Below are positions 34,423-43,719 of a DNA stretch of 64,000 bases, piece after piece. Source of the stretch: Hymenobacter sp. GOD-10R (lineage in GTDB: Bacteria; Bacteroidota; Bacteroidia; Cytophagales; Hymenobacteraceae); the NCBI RefSeq assembly GCF_035609205.1, contig NZ_CP141186.1, positions 62,001-126,000 of the forward strand. Reading direction: 5' to 3'. Made by a program: the position numbers and the translations under genes. Below the pieces are notes generated by a model. It worked only from the letters and a program-made list of their open reading frames with translations, did no database searches and was not told the DNA's origin. The first letter of the stretch is position 1. Each line of letters starts with the position of its first letter.

Positions 34423-37400
34423 TTATTGCGGCTGCGCGCCTGCCCAGCGCAGCATATTCAAGAGGAGTTGTTGGCCCACGATGTTGGCCTTGTTGCTGCC
34501 CGATGCATTGAGGGAGGTTAGGGCAGCATTTTCCCCGTCGCCTTCGGCCCGCTTGCTCACCTTCACACCCCGCAGGGTCGAGAAGATATCGAGGGCGCAG
34601 AGAATGATATGGCCGCGGCCGTGCGGAACCACGCTCAGCGCCGAGTACACTTCTTTCTTATGGTCCGACAGGCAACCGACAACGGTTTCGCCGTTAAATA
34701 GGCGTAGGCCTAGCCGGTTGCGGTCGTAGGTTGCGAAGCACTGGTACTCCCAGTTGAACACGCCAGCCGGCGGCAAGCCCGTGAACAGCGGATGGCTTTT
34801 CGCGAAGTAGTTGCCGCCGTACCACGAGGTACCTAGCTCTTTGTAGCCGCGGTAGTCCACTACTTCCTTGCGCCCTAGGTGCGTGGCCCACTTGTCGAGG
34901 TTGCCGACCACCACCAACGTGTTGCCCTCGTTCACCCATTCCAGGATATCGGTCACCAGGGGGTTGCCGGTTTGCTGTGGATTGAAGGCGCCGACCAACA
35001 AGTACTTGCCCTGTGGCCTCCCTGATTTGAACTCCTTAAACGAGTTCACGCCCACTGAGCGCAGATAATTAGCCAGCACCCCGCTGGTATCGGCCACCAT
35101 GCCAGCCGCCGGAATTGCTTGTGTGTTGAGCTTTACGGCGTACAGCTTGTCGTCGCCGGTAGCCACGATGCTGCTACCGCGCAGCAGCTCGGCTTTGATG
35201 GTAGTATAGCCCGCACTAGTAGGAATCAGCGGCAACCCGGCCGACAGCAGCTCCCCATACCGGGTGCCACCCGTCACGCGCACCGGCAGCGTTTTATTGA
35301 GTACCGTGCGGCCTTGCTCATCGGTGGCCTGCACGCGCAGGCGGTAGCTGCCTTTCAGGTTAACTTCATTGATAAGGTGAAAGTCTACGCGCGACGTGTC
35401 GCCGACGCCCAAGACCTTGCGCGTGGGCTTCACGGCCACGTACACGGGGCGGTTGTAGCGGGCAATCAGCTGCACGTCGCCCTTGGGGTTGCGGTAATTG
35501 TCGACGATACCGGAGTGGTTTTCCAGCATCATGCTCTCCCAGCCGTTCACCGCGTAGCCGTCGACGGTGTTGTTCAGGCGGATGTTCTCGATGGCACGGC
35601 CCTGGTAGTAATAGGCCGTATTGCCCATGGCTGTCGTCAACGCGTCGACCGTGGGAAAGATTTGTGCGAAGCCGGGAGTGTTCTTCAGATACTGATCGTA
35701 GGCATCGTACCAAGCTAGGTAGCTGGCGCTTTCCCATCCGATGTTTTTGCCCGTTCTCAGGATTTCGTCGCGGATGAGCTGCAAGCGCGGGGGCGTGCCA
35801 ATGGCCCCTTCCTCACCATAGTAAACGATTTCATGTTTATGATCTGTGAAGCGCAGGTATTTACCAGGCCCCGAATACAGGTTGTCGTGGTACACTCCTG
35901 GGCCGCCCGCGTGGTGCTGGTCGAACCAGCCGTAGGCGCGAAACGTGGTATCGTACGGCAGCAAGTGCAGCTTGAAGCGCGGATTTGGCTTTAATGTGGG
36001 GTCGCCGTTCGACGAGTTATACGTCAGTAGGCGCGTCGGGTCGAGCCGGTGCGCGGCGCGCATTTCGGTGCTGTCCTTGGCTTGCGGCGGCGCCCCGCGC
36101 TCGTTGTGCAGGTTGTAAATGACGAGCGATGGGTGGTTCCGGTCGCGCCGGATCATGCGCATCACTTTCTCTGTGCGAGCGGGAAAGTAGAAGTCTGCCT
36201 GTTTCTTGCCGAGCGAATCGGTGGGGTTGAACCCGTTGGCTGGGTACTGATTGCCGCCCGGCTCCTCGAAGTAGAGCAGACCTAGCTCGTCGGCGTAGTC
36301 CAGCACGTTCGTCTGCCCAATGGTGCGGTGAAAGTTGAGCATGTTCAACCCTAGCTTTTTGGCCGTCTCTACTTGCTTGCGGGCAAGTGCATCGCTCGGC
36401 ATAATGCCGTTGACGGGCCAGAACCCCCACGAAATGGAGGTGCGCAGCACGATGCGCTTGCCGTTCAGAAAGAACTGCCTATCCCCGCCGACGACGTCCC
36501 GGATTTCAAACCAGCGGAAGCCAAACCGCTGCCGGTAGTTGTCCTGCGTGTTATCGGTGCCCTTCCAGCTAGCTGTCAGCATGTATAAGTTAGGCTGGTT
36601 AATGCTCCACGGTTTGGCGTTTTTCACGCGCACGGTTATGGTATTGGTACTGAGCCCCGTCGGGACTTGCGTGAGCGGGTAGTCCTGGGCAAACACCGTT
36701 TGCTGCACGCCACCTTGCTCTTTCACTTCCACGTGCAGGGTGCCGGCGGTCGGCTTCTTGGTCTGATTGGCCGTGGTTACCTGCACGTCTACTTCGTCGA
36801 GCCTAGGCTTGTTCTGCACGAACACGTCCTGCACGTACACCGGGTCGGTAGCCACGAGTTCGACCTTGCCCGTGATGCCCCCAAAGCCGTGCGTCGGCTG
36901 AATGCGGTAATCGCCCCACATGAAAGTTTGCGAGTCGCGCCAATCGAAGTTGCCATTGGGGTCCGTGATGCGCACGGCCACCTCATTGTCCTGCCCGTAG
37001 CGCACGAACTTGGTGATGTCGATTTCAAACGGCGTGCTGTTGACCAGGTCGTAGCCCGCGAGCTGCTGATTGACAAAGACCTCTGCCCGCAGCCGCACGC
37101 TCTCAAAGCGCAGCACCACGTGCTTGCCCTGCATCGTGGCCGGTACGGCCAGCTTGGTACTAAACCACGACACCCCTAAGTAGTTGCCACTCAGCCCGAA
37201 CGTGTTGCCGTTGGCCCCCCAGTAATATTGCTCCACCGTAGCGGGCAAGTGCACAATCGGATTCGAGGTGCTTTGCAGCACGCCCCAGCCGCCCGTAGGC
37301 GGGTTAATGGGCAGCTTGGCTACGTTTACCGGTGGCGCATACAGGCGGTCTTGTACCCACGGCGCGGCCCGGTCCAGCCACAGCCGCCAATCCTGATTCG

Positions 37401-37524
37401 ACAAGTCCTGCACGACGCGGACCGATTGCGCCTGGGCGGTTACACTCAACAAGGACAGGCCAACTAGCGGCAGCAGGCGGGAAAGCGAAACCCCTAACAC
37501 GTAAGCAAAGCGGTGATAAAACAT
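34423..37524 (-). CDS. Glycoside hydrolase family 2 enzyme with C-terminal GATase-like domain
   Basis: About 1033 residues, secreted (LLPLVGLSLLSVTAQAQ). Jelly-roll sugar-binding domain (YLGVSWFSTKLAVPATMQGKH, about 115-230), an Ig-like domain, and a TIM barrel with RTSISWGFWP, LGLNMLNFHRTIGQ and the acid/base VIYNLHNERG near residue 472; YYGEEGAIG near 570 could carry the nucleophile. The last 250 residues (SVGVNSFKEF, GKYLLVGAFN, GRGHIILCALDIF) resemble a ThuA or glutamine-amidotransferase-like domain. GH2 includes beta-galactosidases, glucuronidases and galacturonidases; the exact activity is unknown. It lies 198 bp after GH43 on the same strand. Confidence 0.85.
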   Translation of the reverse strand: MFYHRFAYVLGVSLSRLLPLVGLSLLSVTAQAQSVRVVQDLSNQDWRLWLDRAAPWVQDRLYAPPVNVAKLPINPPTGGWGVLQSTSNPIVHLPATVEQYYWGANGNTFGLSGNYLGVSWFSTKLAVPATMQGKHVVLRFESVRLRAEVFVNQQLAGYDLVNSTPFEIDITKFVRYGQDNEVAVRITDPNGNFDWRDSQTFMWGDYRIQPTHGFGGITGKVELVATDPVYVQDVFVQNKPRLDEVDVQVTTANQTKKPTAGTLHVEVKEQGGVQQTVFAQDYPLTQVPTGLSTNTITVRVKNAKPWSINQPNLYMLTASWKGTDNTQDNYRQRFGFRWFEIRDVVGGDRQFFLNGKRIVLRTSISWGFWPVNGIMPSDALARKQVETAKKLGLNMLNFHRTIGQTNVLDYADELGLLYFEEPGGNQYPANGFNPTDSLGKKQADFYFPARTEKVMRMIRRDRNHPSLVIYNLHNERGAPPQAKDSTEMRAAHRLDPTRLLTYNSSNGDPTLKPNPRFKLHLLPYDTTFRAYGWFDQHHAGGPGVYHDNLYSGPGKYLRFTDHKHEIVYYGEEGAIGTPPRLQLIRDEILRTGKNIGWESASYLAWYDAYDQYLKNTPGFAQIFPTVDALTTAMGNTAYYYQGRAIENIRLNNTVDGYAVNGWESMMLENHSGIVDNYRNPKGDVQLIARYNRPVYVAVKPTRKVLGVGDTSRVDFHLINEVNLKGSYRLRVQATDEQGRTVLNKTLPVRVTGGTRYGELLSAGLPLIPTSAGYTTIKAELLRGSSIVATGDDKLYAVKLNTQAIPAAGMVADTSGVLANYLRSVGVNSFKEFKSGRPQGKYLLVGAFNPQQTGNPLVTDILEWVNEGNTLVVVGNLDKWATHLGRKEVVDYRGYKELGTSWYGGNYFAKSHPLFTGLPPAGVFNWEYQCFATYDRNRLGLRLFNGETVVGCLSDHKKEVYSALSVVPHGRGHIILCALDIFSTLRGVKVSKRAEGDGENAALTSLNASGSNKANIVGQQLLLNMLRWAGAQPQ

Positions 37525-37632
37525 GGTAGCGATTAGTGATAATCAGGTAGTTGTTTTGAAGAGAGCATGCCCGTTCTTCTCCGCCTTTGCTGGTCTAGAA
37601 GCAAGTTCAGCTTCTTCCTTACCCACGTAGCA

Positions 37633-37651
37633 ACTTGCTCGAAAAGCAAGT
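37633..37651. repeat. Small hairpins in the GH43-GH2 gap
   Basis: ACTTGCT (37633-37639) and AGCAAGT (37645-37651) form a 7-bp stem with a 5-nt loop; a second stem, CCGCTGA (37680-37686) with TCAGCGG (37707-37713), directly follows the GH43 stop. Neither has a T-run; the second may be a weak terminator. Confidence 0.35.
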
Positions 37652-37722
37652 AGGAAGGTTTCTCAGGTATTCCTAGCATCCGCTGAGAATGGCCGGCTTC
37701 CCGTTTTCAGCGGCGAAGCTAC

Positions 37723-39429
37723 CTACTCCACCCGAAACCAATCAATATCGGCGTTGCCAGCATCATTAAACTTGGCGGCACGGGTGCAGAACAGGCCCAC
37801 TTTGGCCCCGATCCACTTACCTTCCCGGGCCTGAAACATGCTTCCTACCGGCTGGAAACGCTGCCCATCCAGGCTGTAGCTGAACTGACACTTGGCTCCC
37901 GCCTGCACGGCCACCCGCAAGTAAATCGGCTGACCCGCGGCAGCAGCGGGCAGTTCAAGAGGTGCCGAAACTGTTTCCGCCGTGAGCTTATCCGCGTTCT
38001 GACACACCGCTTGACTCACGTAGAGCTTGCCGCCTTGGCTGGTGAGGCTCAGGTAAGCGTAGTCTAGCCCCATAATCACCAACCCGAGCTTCTCGCCTTC
38101 TACGCGCGGGGTGAAGGTGAGCTTGGTGGTCGTGGTAAACACCTCCGCCGGCAGCTTCTGCAGCAGCAAGTTGGGGACCTGCCAGAGGTTCTTATAGTTC
38201 TCCGGCAACAGGACGGAGTAGAGGCGCAAGTAGCCCAGCGGGCCGTTCAGGTAGGCCCAGTAGTCCTGCGGATTAGCATGCCACTGCCATTGCAGACCTA
38301 GGGTATTGCTGCTGAACTCGTCAGAGGTAGGCGGCGTGGCCAGCGGCTGCGCCTTGCCCTTGATCGTGGGCTTGCGATGCATGAGCACGGGCTGGCCTTT
38401 GCCGTCGCCGTCCGGATCTTCCCCGATGATGGGCCAGTCGTTCTTCCACACCATGGGTTGCAAGTGCACCACCCGGCCATACGGACCTTGGTCCTGGAAG
38501 TGCAGAAACCAGTCCTCACCGGTATTCGTATCGACCCAGGCGCCTTGGTGCGGGCCATTGATGGGCGTTTTGCCCTGGTCTATGACGATGCGCTCCTCGT
38601 AGGGGCCATACACATTTTTGGAACGCAACACCAGCTGCCACCCGGTGGGCACCCCACCGGCCGGGGCAAAGATGTAGTAGTAGCCGTTGCGCTTATAAAA
38701 CTTGGGGCCTTCCAGCGTGGGCTGGTCTTTGTGGCCATCGAACACGAGCCGGTCGTCGCCAAGCAGGTGCAGGCCGTCGGGCGACATCGGGCTCACAGCC
38801 AAGATCGTCTTGATGCCGGCGCGCGAGCCGGCGAAGCCGTGTACTAAGTACGCGTTGCCATCTTCATCCCAGAGTGGGCAGGGATCAATCCAGCCCTTGG
38901 CTTCCTTCAGGCACACCGGCGTTGACCAGGGTCCGGCCGGGTTCGTGGCCGTGGTGACGAAGATGCCGAGGTCCGGGTCAGGATAGTAGATGTAGAACTT
39001 TTTGTGGTGGTAGCGAATGGCAGGGGCCCACACGCCATTACCGTGTTGCGGCTCTCGGTAGCGCGCCAGCGGGGGCTGCTGCTGGAACACGGCCCCGATC
39101 AGCGACCAGTTCACCAGATCCTTGGAGTGCAGGATCTGCAAGCCGGGGACGGCATTGAAGCTAGAAGACGTCAGGTAAAAGTCCTCGCCCACGCGGATGG
39201 CGTCCGGGTCGGAGTAATCAGCGTAGAGCACCGGGTTTTTGTAGGTGCCATTGCCGAGGTCCGGCACCCACACCTTCGACAACGTTGATGCGGCTTGGGT
39301 TTGCGCTTGAGTGCTACAGGGCAATACTAAAGTGCAAATAGCGCCAACAAGTAAGCGGCTCAGATAGCTGAGAAGCCTTCTCCAATCAAAGATAGGGTTT
39401 GTATGAGGATGTATAAGTATGCTGTGCAT
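37723..39429 (-). CDS. Glycoside hydrolase family 43 (beta-xylosidase / alpha-L-arabinofuranosidase type)
   Basis: About 568 residues. Signal peptide (LLVGAICTLVLPCSTQAQ), a five-bladed propeller with the three GH43 acids: YADYSDPDAIRVGEDFYL (Asp base), GWIDPCPLWDEDG (Asp), and PTLEGPKFYKRNGYYYIF (Glu acid). The C-terminal ConA-like sandwich (PTSDEFSSNTLGLQWQWHAN to KFNDAGNADIDWFRV) is the beta-xylosidase C-terminal type. The frame opens at 39474; the ATG at 39427-39429 gives a better signal peptide. The enzyme removes arabinose or xylose from plant glycans. Candidate operator at 39504-39518 is 75 bp upstream. Confidence 0.9.
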   Translation of the reverse strand: MHSILIHPHTNPIFDWRRLLSYLSRLLVGAICTLVLPCSTQAQTQAASTLSKVWVPDLGNGTYKNPVLYADYSDPDAIRVGEDFYLTSSSFNAVPGLQILHSKDLVNWSLIGAVFQQQPPLARYREPQHGNGVWAPAIRYHHKKFYIYYPDPDLGIFVTTATNPAGPWSTPVCLKEAKGWIDPCPLWDEDGNAYLVHGFAGSRAGIKTILAVSPMSPDGLHLLGDDRLVFDGHKDQPTLEGPKFYKRNGYYYIFAPAGGVPTGWQLVLRSKNVYGPYEERIVIDQGKTPINGPHQGAWVDTNTGEDWFLHFQDQGPYGRVVHLQPMVWKNDWPIIGEDPDGDGKGQPVLMHRKPTIKGKAQPLATPPTSDEFSSNTLGLQWQWHANPQDYWAYLNGPLGYLRLYSVLLPENYKNLWQVPNLLLQKLPAEVFTTTTKLTFTPRVEGEKLGLVIMGLDYAYLSLTSQGGKLYVSQAVCQNADKLTAETVSAPLELPAAAAGQPIYLRVAVQAGAKCQFSYSLDGQRFQPVGSMFQAREGKWIGAKVGLFCTRAAKFNDAGNADIDWFRVE

Positions 39430-39503
39430 GGAGTAAACTCGATTTTTCAAAAGATCGTCAAGGATGTTGGGCAAGGTAAACGATTACTGTTGATAAATCC
39501 TAT

Positions 39504-39518
39504 TCGGAATCGATACCG
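39504..39518. promoter_or_regulatory. LacI-type operator candidate, copy 1
   Basis: TCGGAATCGATACCG, a near-palindrome with a central CG, identical to 39853-39867. It lies upstream of the GH43 start, where it could control that gene. Confidence 0.5.
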
Positions 39519-39763
39519 CTGCAATCATAATACAGTATGCGCAATCTTAAAGCGAGCTTCTATATGCTCAAGGCAGAGTACAGCCAAATTGAATATTTTC
39601 AAGTATATAATGATAAATAGCTGGCTGTATTGGCAAATGTGTACTTTCTTCTTCTTATACATAAATTGCTTATATAAAGACAATTATATAATAAATCACG
39701 ATAAATAAGACATTTTAAAGCATGTTAAAACAAGATTAAAATGACATATTATACACTTGCGAT

Positions 39764-39803
39764 TAACTCTCGGCATCGTTCCCGGGAACGATGCCGAAAG
39801 TTA
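39764..39803. promoter_or_regulatory. 40-bp near-perfect palindrome, candidate operator
   Basis: The centre CGTTCCCGGGAACG has a central CG; the symmetry extends over 40 bp with one mismatched pair (39769/39798). No T-run follows and it lies 640 bp from the nearest plus-strand start, so an operator is more likely than a terminator. Confidence 0.5.
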
Positions 39804-39852
39804 TTTACAGTAAACAGTTGACAAAAGGATAAGTCCTATTCATATTGTCGTA

Positions 39853-39867
39853 TCGGAATCGATACCG
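39853..39867. promoter_or_regulatory. LacI-type operator candidate, copy 2
   Basis: TCGGAATCGATACCG, identical to 39504-39518 and 335 bp from it, a distance that would allow looping. The core matches the palindrome inside the first SusC gene (21494-21515). Confidence 0.5.
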
Positions 39868-40442
39868 GTATAGTTTTCTTTTATAGTATTTCTAGGTTTT
39901 CTATGATGCATTTAATGCTCAGAAGTACTTGTTTTTTCTCCTCTTCAAAAACCTTGATTAATAAGCATACACATACCACGCAGACAGTAGCTTTTCTGCA
40001 CGTGTATCTGCACACGTAATAAAAGTACCACAACCTTAACGAGACTAATTGAGCTGAGTTAGGGGTGACACGCCCATTGTTACTCTAGTCGTGATGAGCC
40101 AAGTAATTCCACCAACTCACTTGAATCTGGAGCTGGATACTGAGGTCAGTACGACCATAAATAATCAAACCCCGGCTGAGTAGAGGACTGACCAACCGAA
40201 GAGCTAATAGTGGTAATGACAGCCATTAAACTACTTACTAGGTCACCAAGGAATGGTAGCAGTGATGCCGGCTTCTTGATCACGCTGCTACCGAGCAAGC
40301 AGAGATATTTATTCCACGGCCCAGAGCCTGTTGGTTTTCTTCGCTAAAGTCTCACTTCCAGAGCTTAGCCTTCAGAAAAACACCTAGCTCTTTCTCGCGT
40401 CTCTTTCTCATTCTTTATCTCTTTTCCCACCTGTTCCCACTT

Positions 40443-43400
40443 ATGAGAAACCACTTACTCTTGCTTACCCCGTTAGTGTGTGTCGCCACCTTGGCGTCGG
40501 CGCAGCAGACACGGCGCATCCAAGGTACGATTACCTCTGCCGACAGAAACGAAGCTCTACCCGGGGTAACGGTTGTCGTGCAGGGCACAACGGTTGGTAC
40601 CACTACCGATGGTAAGGGGCAATTCAACTTGTCTGTTCCAGCAGGTGCTACTGCCCTGCGTATCAGCTATGTTGGGTTCGTCAGCCAAGATGTGCAGTTG
40701 AGTGATAAAACCAATTTCACTATCAAACTCGAAACGGATAGTAAGACACTGGATGATGTGGTGGTTATTGGCTACGGTGAAATTGCCCGTAGCGAGGTAA
40801 CAGGTGCAGTATCCTCAGTAAACGCGCAGCAGATAAAGGATATTCCCGTCAACTCAGCGGCGGAAGCCCTAACTGGTCGCCTTGCCGGCGTGCAGGTGAC
40901 TACCTCTGAAGGCACGCCCGGGGCTGATGCACGCGTACGGGTACGCGGTGGCGGTTCGATCACGCAGGATAACTCGCCGCTGTACGTGGTCGACGGTATC
41001 CAGGTGGAAAATGCACTGTCGGTGATTTCGCCGCAGGATATCAAGTCGGTCGACGTGCTGAAGGATGCGGCTTCTACGGCCATTTACGGCGCCCGCGGGG
41101 CGAATGGCGTCGTGATCATCACCACCAAAAAAGGCTTCGAAGGGCGCACCACCGTTACGTATAACGGCTTCGCCGGCTTCCGCAAAATCACGAAAACGCT
41201 GGACGTCCTGAAGCCGGGCGAATTCATTGATTTACAGTACGAACGGGCCTCGCGCAGCAGTGCCGACCTAGCTTCGTTCCGTAGCCTCTACGGCTCGCGC
41301 AACTACACAGGTGATACACTGAACCTCGCCCGGCAGTCGCCATTCACCGATTGGCAAAAGGAGGTGTTTGGGCGCGATGCCTTCCAACAAACCCACAACG
41401 TGACGGTAGCCGGTGGGGGTAAAGGCACCACTTTTTCGCTGAGCCTGACCTACAACCGGGAGCAAGGGATACAGCTGCAATCCGACTACAACCGCAAGCT
41501 GGTCAACTTCCGCTTCGACCACAAAGCCAGTGATAAGTTTCGCTTCGGCTTCAACGTGCGCGCCAACGACCAAAATACGCTCGGTGCAGGCACGGCCAGC
41601 GGCGGCTTGTCGAGCTCTTCACGCTTGAAAAACACGGTGCAGTACCGTCCCTTCACTAACAACCTAGGTTCGGGGGTTAGCATCGACCCCACGCAGCCCG
41701 ATGAGGAATATTATCTACTCAGCGGCGGGTCAAGCGGGCTAATCAACCCGATTGTGATAGCGCAATCCGAGTACCGGCGGAACAACTCGCGCTTAGCCAA
41801 CGCCAGTGCGTTTGCGAGCTTCAACATTCTCAAGAACCTGACGCTTCGCTCGACGGTAGGCATTGATTACCTAAATAGCCGTGCCGAAGCGTTTAATAAC
41901 AAAACCACTGGCGTAGCCCGGCAGAACGGGGGCTTCCCGACGGCGTCGTTGAACACCGGTTCGCAGGTGACGCTCAACAACTCTAACGTTCTGACTTACA
42001 ACATCCAGAAGGGCAAACATACGTTTGATGCGCTGGTGGGCCATGAGGTGTACCAAACGCAAAGCACGAGCTTGAATGCTTCGGTGTTTTACCTACCCCT
42101 GGACATCACGCCCACGAGCGTGTTTGCGAACCTCAACCAAGCGCAGGCTCCGGCGGGCTTCATTCAGCCCTCGCCCACGACCAGCGACGAGCCCAACCGC
42201 ATCCTATCCGGCTTTACTCGCCTGAACTACAGCTTCGACGACAAGTACCTGATAACGGCCACGATGCGCGCCGACGGATCCTCTAAGTTTGGTCCCGGCA
42301 ATAAAGTTGGCGTCTTTCCGGCGGCCTCGGTAGCGTGGCGCCTCTCCAAAGAGCCGTTCATGCAGTCGCTCACCAAAGTGTCGGACCTCAAGCTGCGCCT
42401 AAGCTATGGCCTAGCTGGCAACAACCGCATTGGCAGCAACCTCTACCAACGCAGCTTCACCACCAGCGGGGTTGAATACGCTATTGATGGTGGGCGCACG
42501 CCGGGCTTAGCAGCTAATTCTTTGGCTTACAGCGATCTGAAATGGGAGAGCACCACCTCTCGCAACGTAGGTATCGACCTAGCTTTGTTCGATAACCGGG
42601 TGCAGTTTACCGCCGATGCCTATCTGAACCACACCTACGACTTGTTAGTGGCACAGCCCATTACGCCTACTTCAGGCTACACCTCGCAGCTGCGCAACAT
42701 TGGCAAAACGTCGAACCGAGGGCTTGAGCTGCAACTGAGCGGTAACGTGATCCAGACGCCGGAGTTCTCCTGGACGGCTACCTACAACATGTCGTTCAAC
42801 CGGAACCGGGTGGAAGACCTAGGTGGTCAGCCTTACCTGCCCGGTATCAACTCCGGCTGGACCAGCGACACGGGCCAGGACTACTGGGTAGCCCCGGGCC
42901 AGCCCGTGGGCATGATGTATGGCTACGTCTCTGATGGCTTCTACACGGTGGATGATTTCAACGCGACGCAGGCCACCAACGGCACCTGGAGCTACGTGCT
43001 GAAAGAAGGGGTGCCAAGCAACAACGGCGTAGTGGCCGACAACATCGGTACTTCGGTGAATGGCATTATTCAGCCCACGCCGGGAGCCATTAAGTTCAAG
43101 GATATCAATGGTGATGGAGTCGTGAATACCAATGACCGCACCATTATTGGGAACGCCAACCCTAAGTTCACGGGTGGCCTGAACCAGCAGTTTACCTACA
43201 AAGGCTTTGATGCCAGCGTGTTCCTGAACTTCGTGTACGGCAATGATATCTACAACGCCAACAAGATAGACTTCACCAGCGCTTACCTGCCCAACCAGAA
43301 CATGTTAGGCTTGGTGCGTGACCGGTGGCGCACCGTCAACGCGGATGGCGTGGCGGTAAACGACCCCGACGGGCTACGTGAGCTGAACAAAGACGCCAAG

Positions 43401-43700
43401 ATCTGGCGCCCTACCCGGGGCCGCTACCTGCTCCACTCATGGGCTATCGAAGATGGCTCGTTCCTGCGCGTGAACAACATCACGCTCGGCTATACCCTGC
43501 CGAAAGCGCTGACCACTCGCGCCAAGATTCAACAGCTGCGCTTCTACGTGACGCTGAACAACCTGTACACCTTCACGAATTACTCGGGCTTCGACCCCGA
43601 GGTGAACACCCGCCGCGGCACACCACTTACGCCCGGCGTCGACTATGCGGCCTACCCCCGCAGCCGTGGCTACCTCTTTGGTCTGAACCTTTCCCTGTAA
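40443..43700 (+). CDS. SusC-family TonB-dependent transporter, second pair
   Basis: About 1085 residues. Signal peptide (MRNHLLLLTPLVCVATLASAQ), carboxypeptidase-regulatory-like domain (IQGTITSADRNEALPGVTVVVQG), plug (VVVIGYGEIARSEVTGAVSSV, SPLYVVDGIQV, DIKSVDVLKDAASTAIYGARG) and barrel to the end (SRGYLFGLNLSL). It transports oligosaccharides across the outer membrane with the SusD encoded 19 bp downstream. Neighbouring GH43, GH2 and GH28 enzymes suggest pectic or hemicellulosic fragments (inference). Confidence 0.94.
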   Translation: MRNHLLLLTPLVCVATLASAQQTRRIQGTITSADRNEALPGVTVVVQGTTVGTTTDGKGQFNLSVPAGATALRISYVGFVSQDVQLSDKTNFTIKLETDSKTLDDVVVIGYGEIARSEVTGAVSSVNAQQIKDIPVNSAAEALTGRLAGVQVTTSEGTPGADARVRVRGGGSITQDNSPLYVVDGIQVENALSVISPQDIKSVDVLKDAASTAIYGARGANGVVIITTKKGFEGRTTVTYNGFAGFRKITKTLDVLKPGEFIDLQYERASRSSADLASFRSLYGSRNYTGDTLNLARQSPFTDWQKEVFGRDAFQQTHNVTVAGGGKGTTFSLSLTYNREQGIQLQSDYNRKLVNFRFDHKASDKFRFGFNVRANDQNTLGAGTASGGLSSSSRLKNTVQYRPFTNNLGSGVSIDPTQPDEEYYLLSGGSSGLINPIVIAQSEYRRNNSRLANASAFASFNILKNLTLRSTVGIDYLNSRAEAFNNKTTGVARQNGGFPTASLNTGSQVTLNNSNVLTYNIQKGKHTFDALVGHEVYQTQSTSLNASVFYLPLDITPTSVFANLNQAQAPAGFIQPSPTTSDEPNRILSGFTRLNYSFDDKYLITATMRADGSSKFGPGNKVGVFPAASVAWRLSKEPFMQSLTKVSDLKLRLSYGLAGNNRIGSNLYQRSFTTSGVEYAIDGGRTPGLAANSLAYSDLKWESTTSRNVGIDLALFDNRVQFTADAYLNHTYDLLVAQPITPTSGYTSQLRNIGKTSNRGLELQLSGNVIQTPEFSWTATYNMSFNRNRVEDLGGQPYLPGINSGWTSDTGQDYWVAPGQPVGMMYGYVSDGFYTVDDFNATQATNGTWSYVLKEGVPSNNGVVADNIGTSVNGIIQPTPGAIKFKDINGDGVVNTNDRTIIGNANPKFTGGLNQQFTYKGFDASVFLNFVYGNDIYNANKIDFTSAYLPNQNMLGLVRDRWRTVNADGVAVNDPDGLRELNKDAKIWRPTRGRYLLHSWAIEDGSFLRVNNITLGYTLPKALTTRAKIQQLRFYVTLNNLYTFTNYSGFDPEVNTRRGTPLTPGVDYAAYPRSRGYLFGLNLSL

Positions 43701-43719
43701 GCTCCCACCGCTACTTCAT

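Larger units (their letters stand above)
39430..40442. other. AT-rich 1-kb regulatory gap between GH43 and SusC
   Basis: This gap is clearly more AT-rich than the surrounding coding DNA, above all 39580-39770. It separates the divergent GH43 and SusC genes and holds two copies of a 15-bp operator-like site and a 40-bp near-palindrome, listed separately. A short open frame at 39403-39708 is low-complexity AT sequence and I do not take it as a gene. 39900-40440 shows nothing I can name. Confidence 0.6.

Noticed and set aside
39403..39708. A 101-codon plus-strand open frame in the AT-rich gap
   Set aside because: It overlaps the GH43 start, is low-complexity AT sequence and resembles no protein family; chance open frame.
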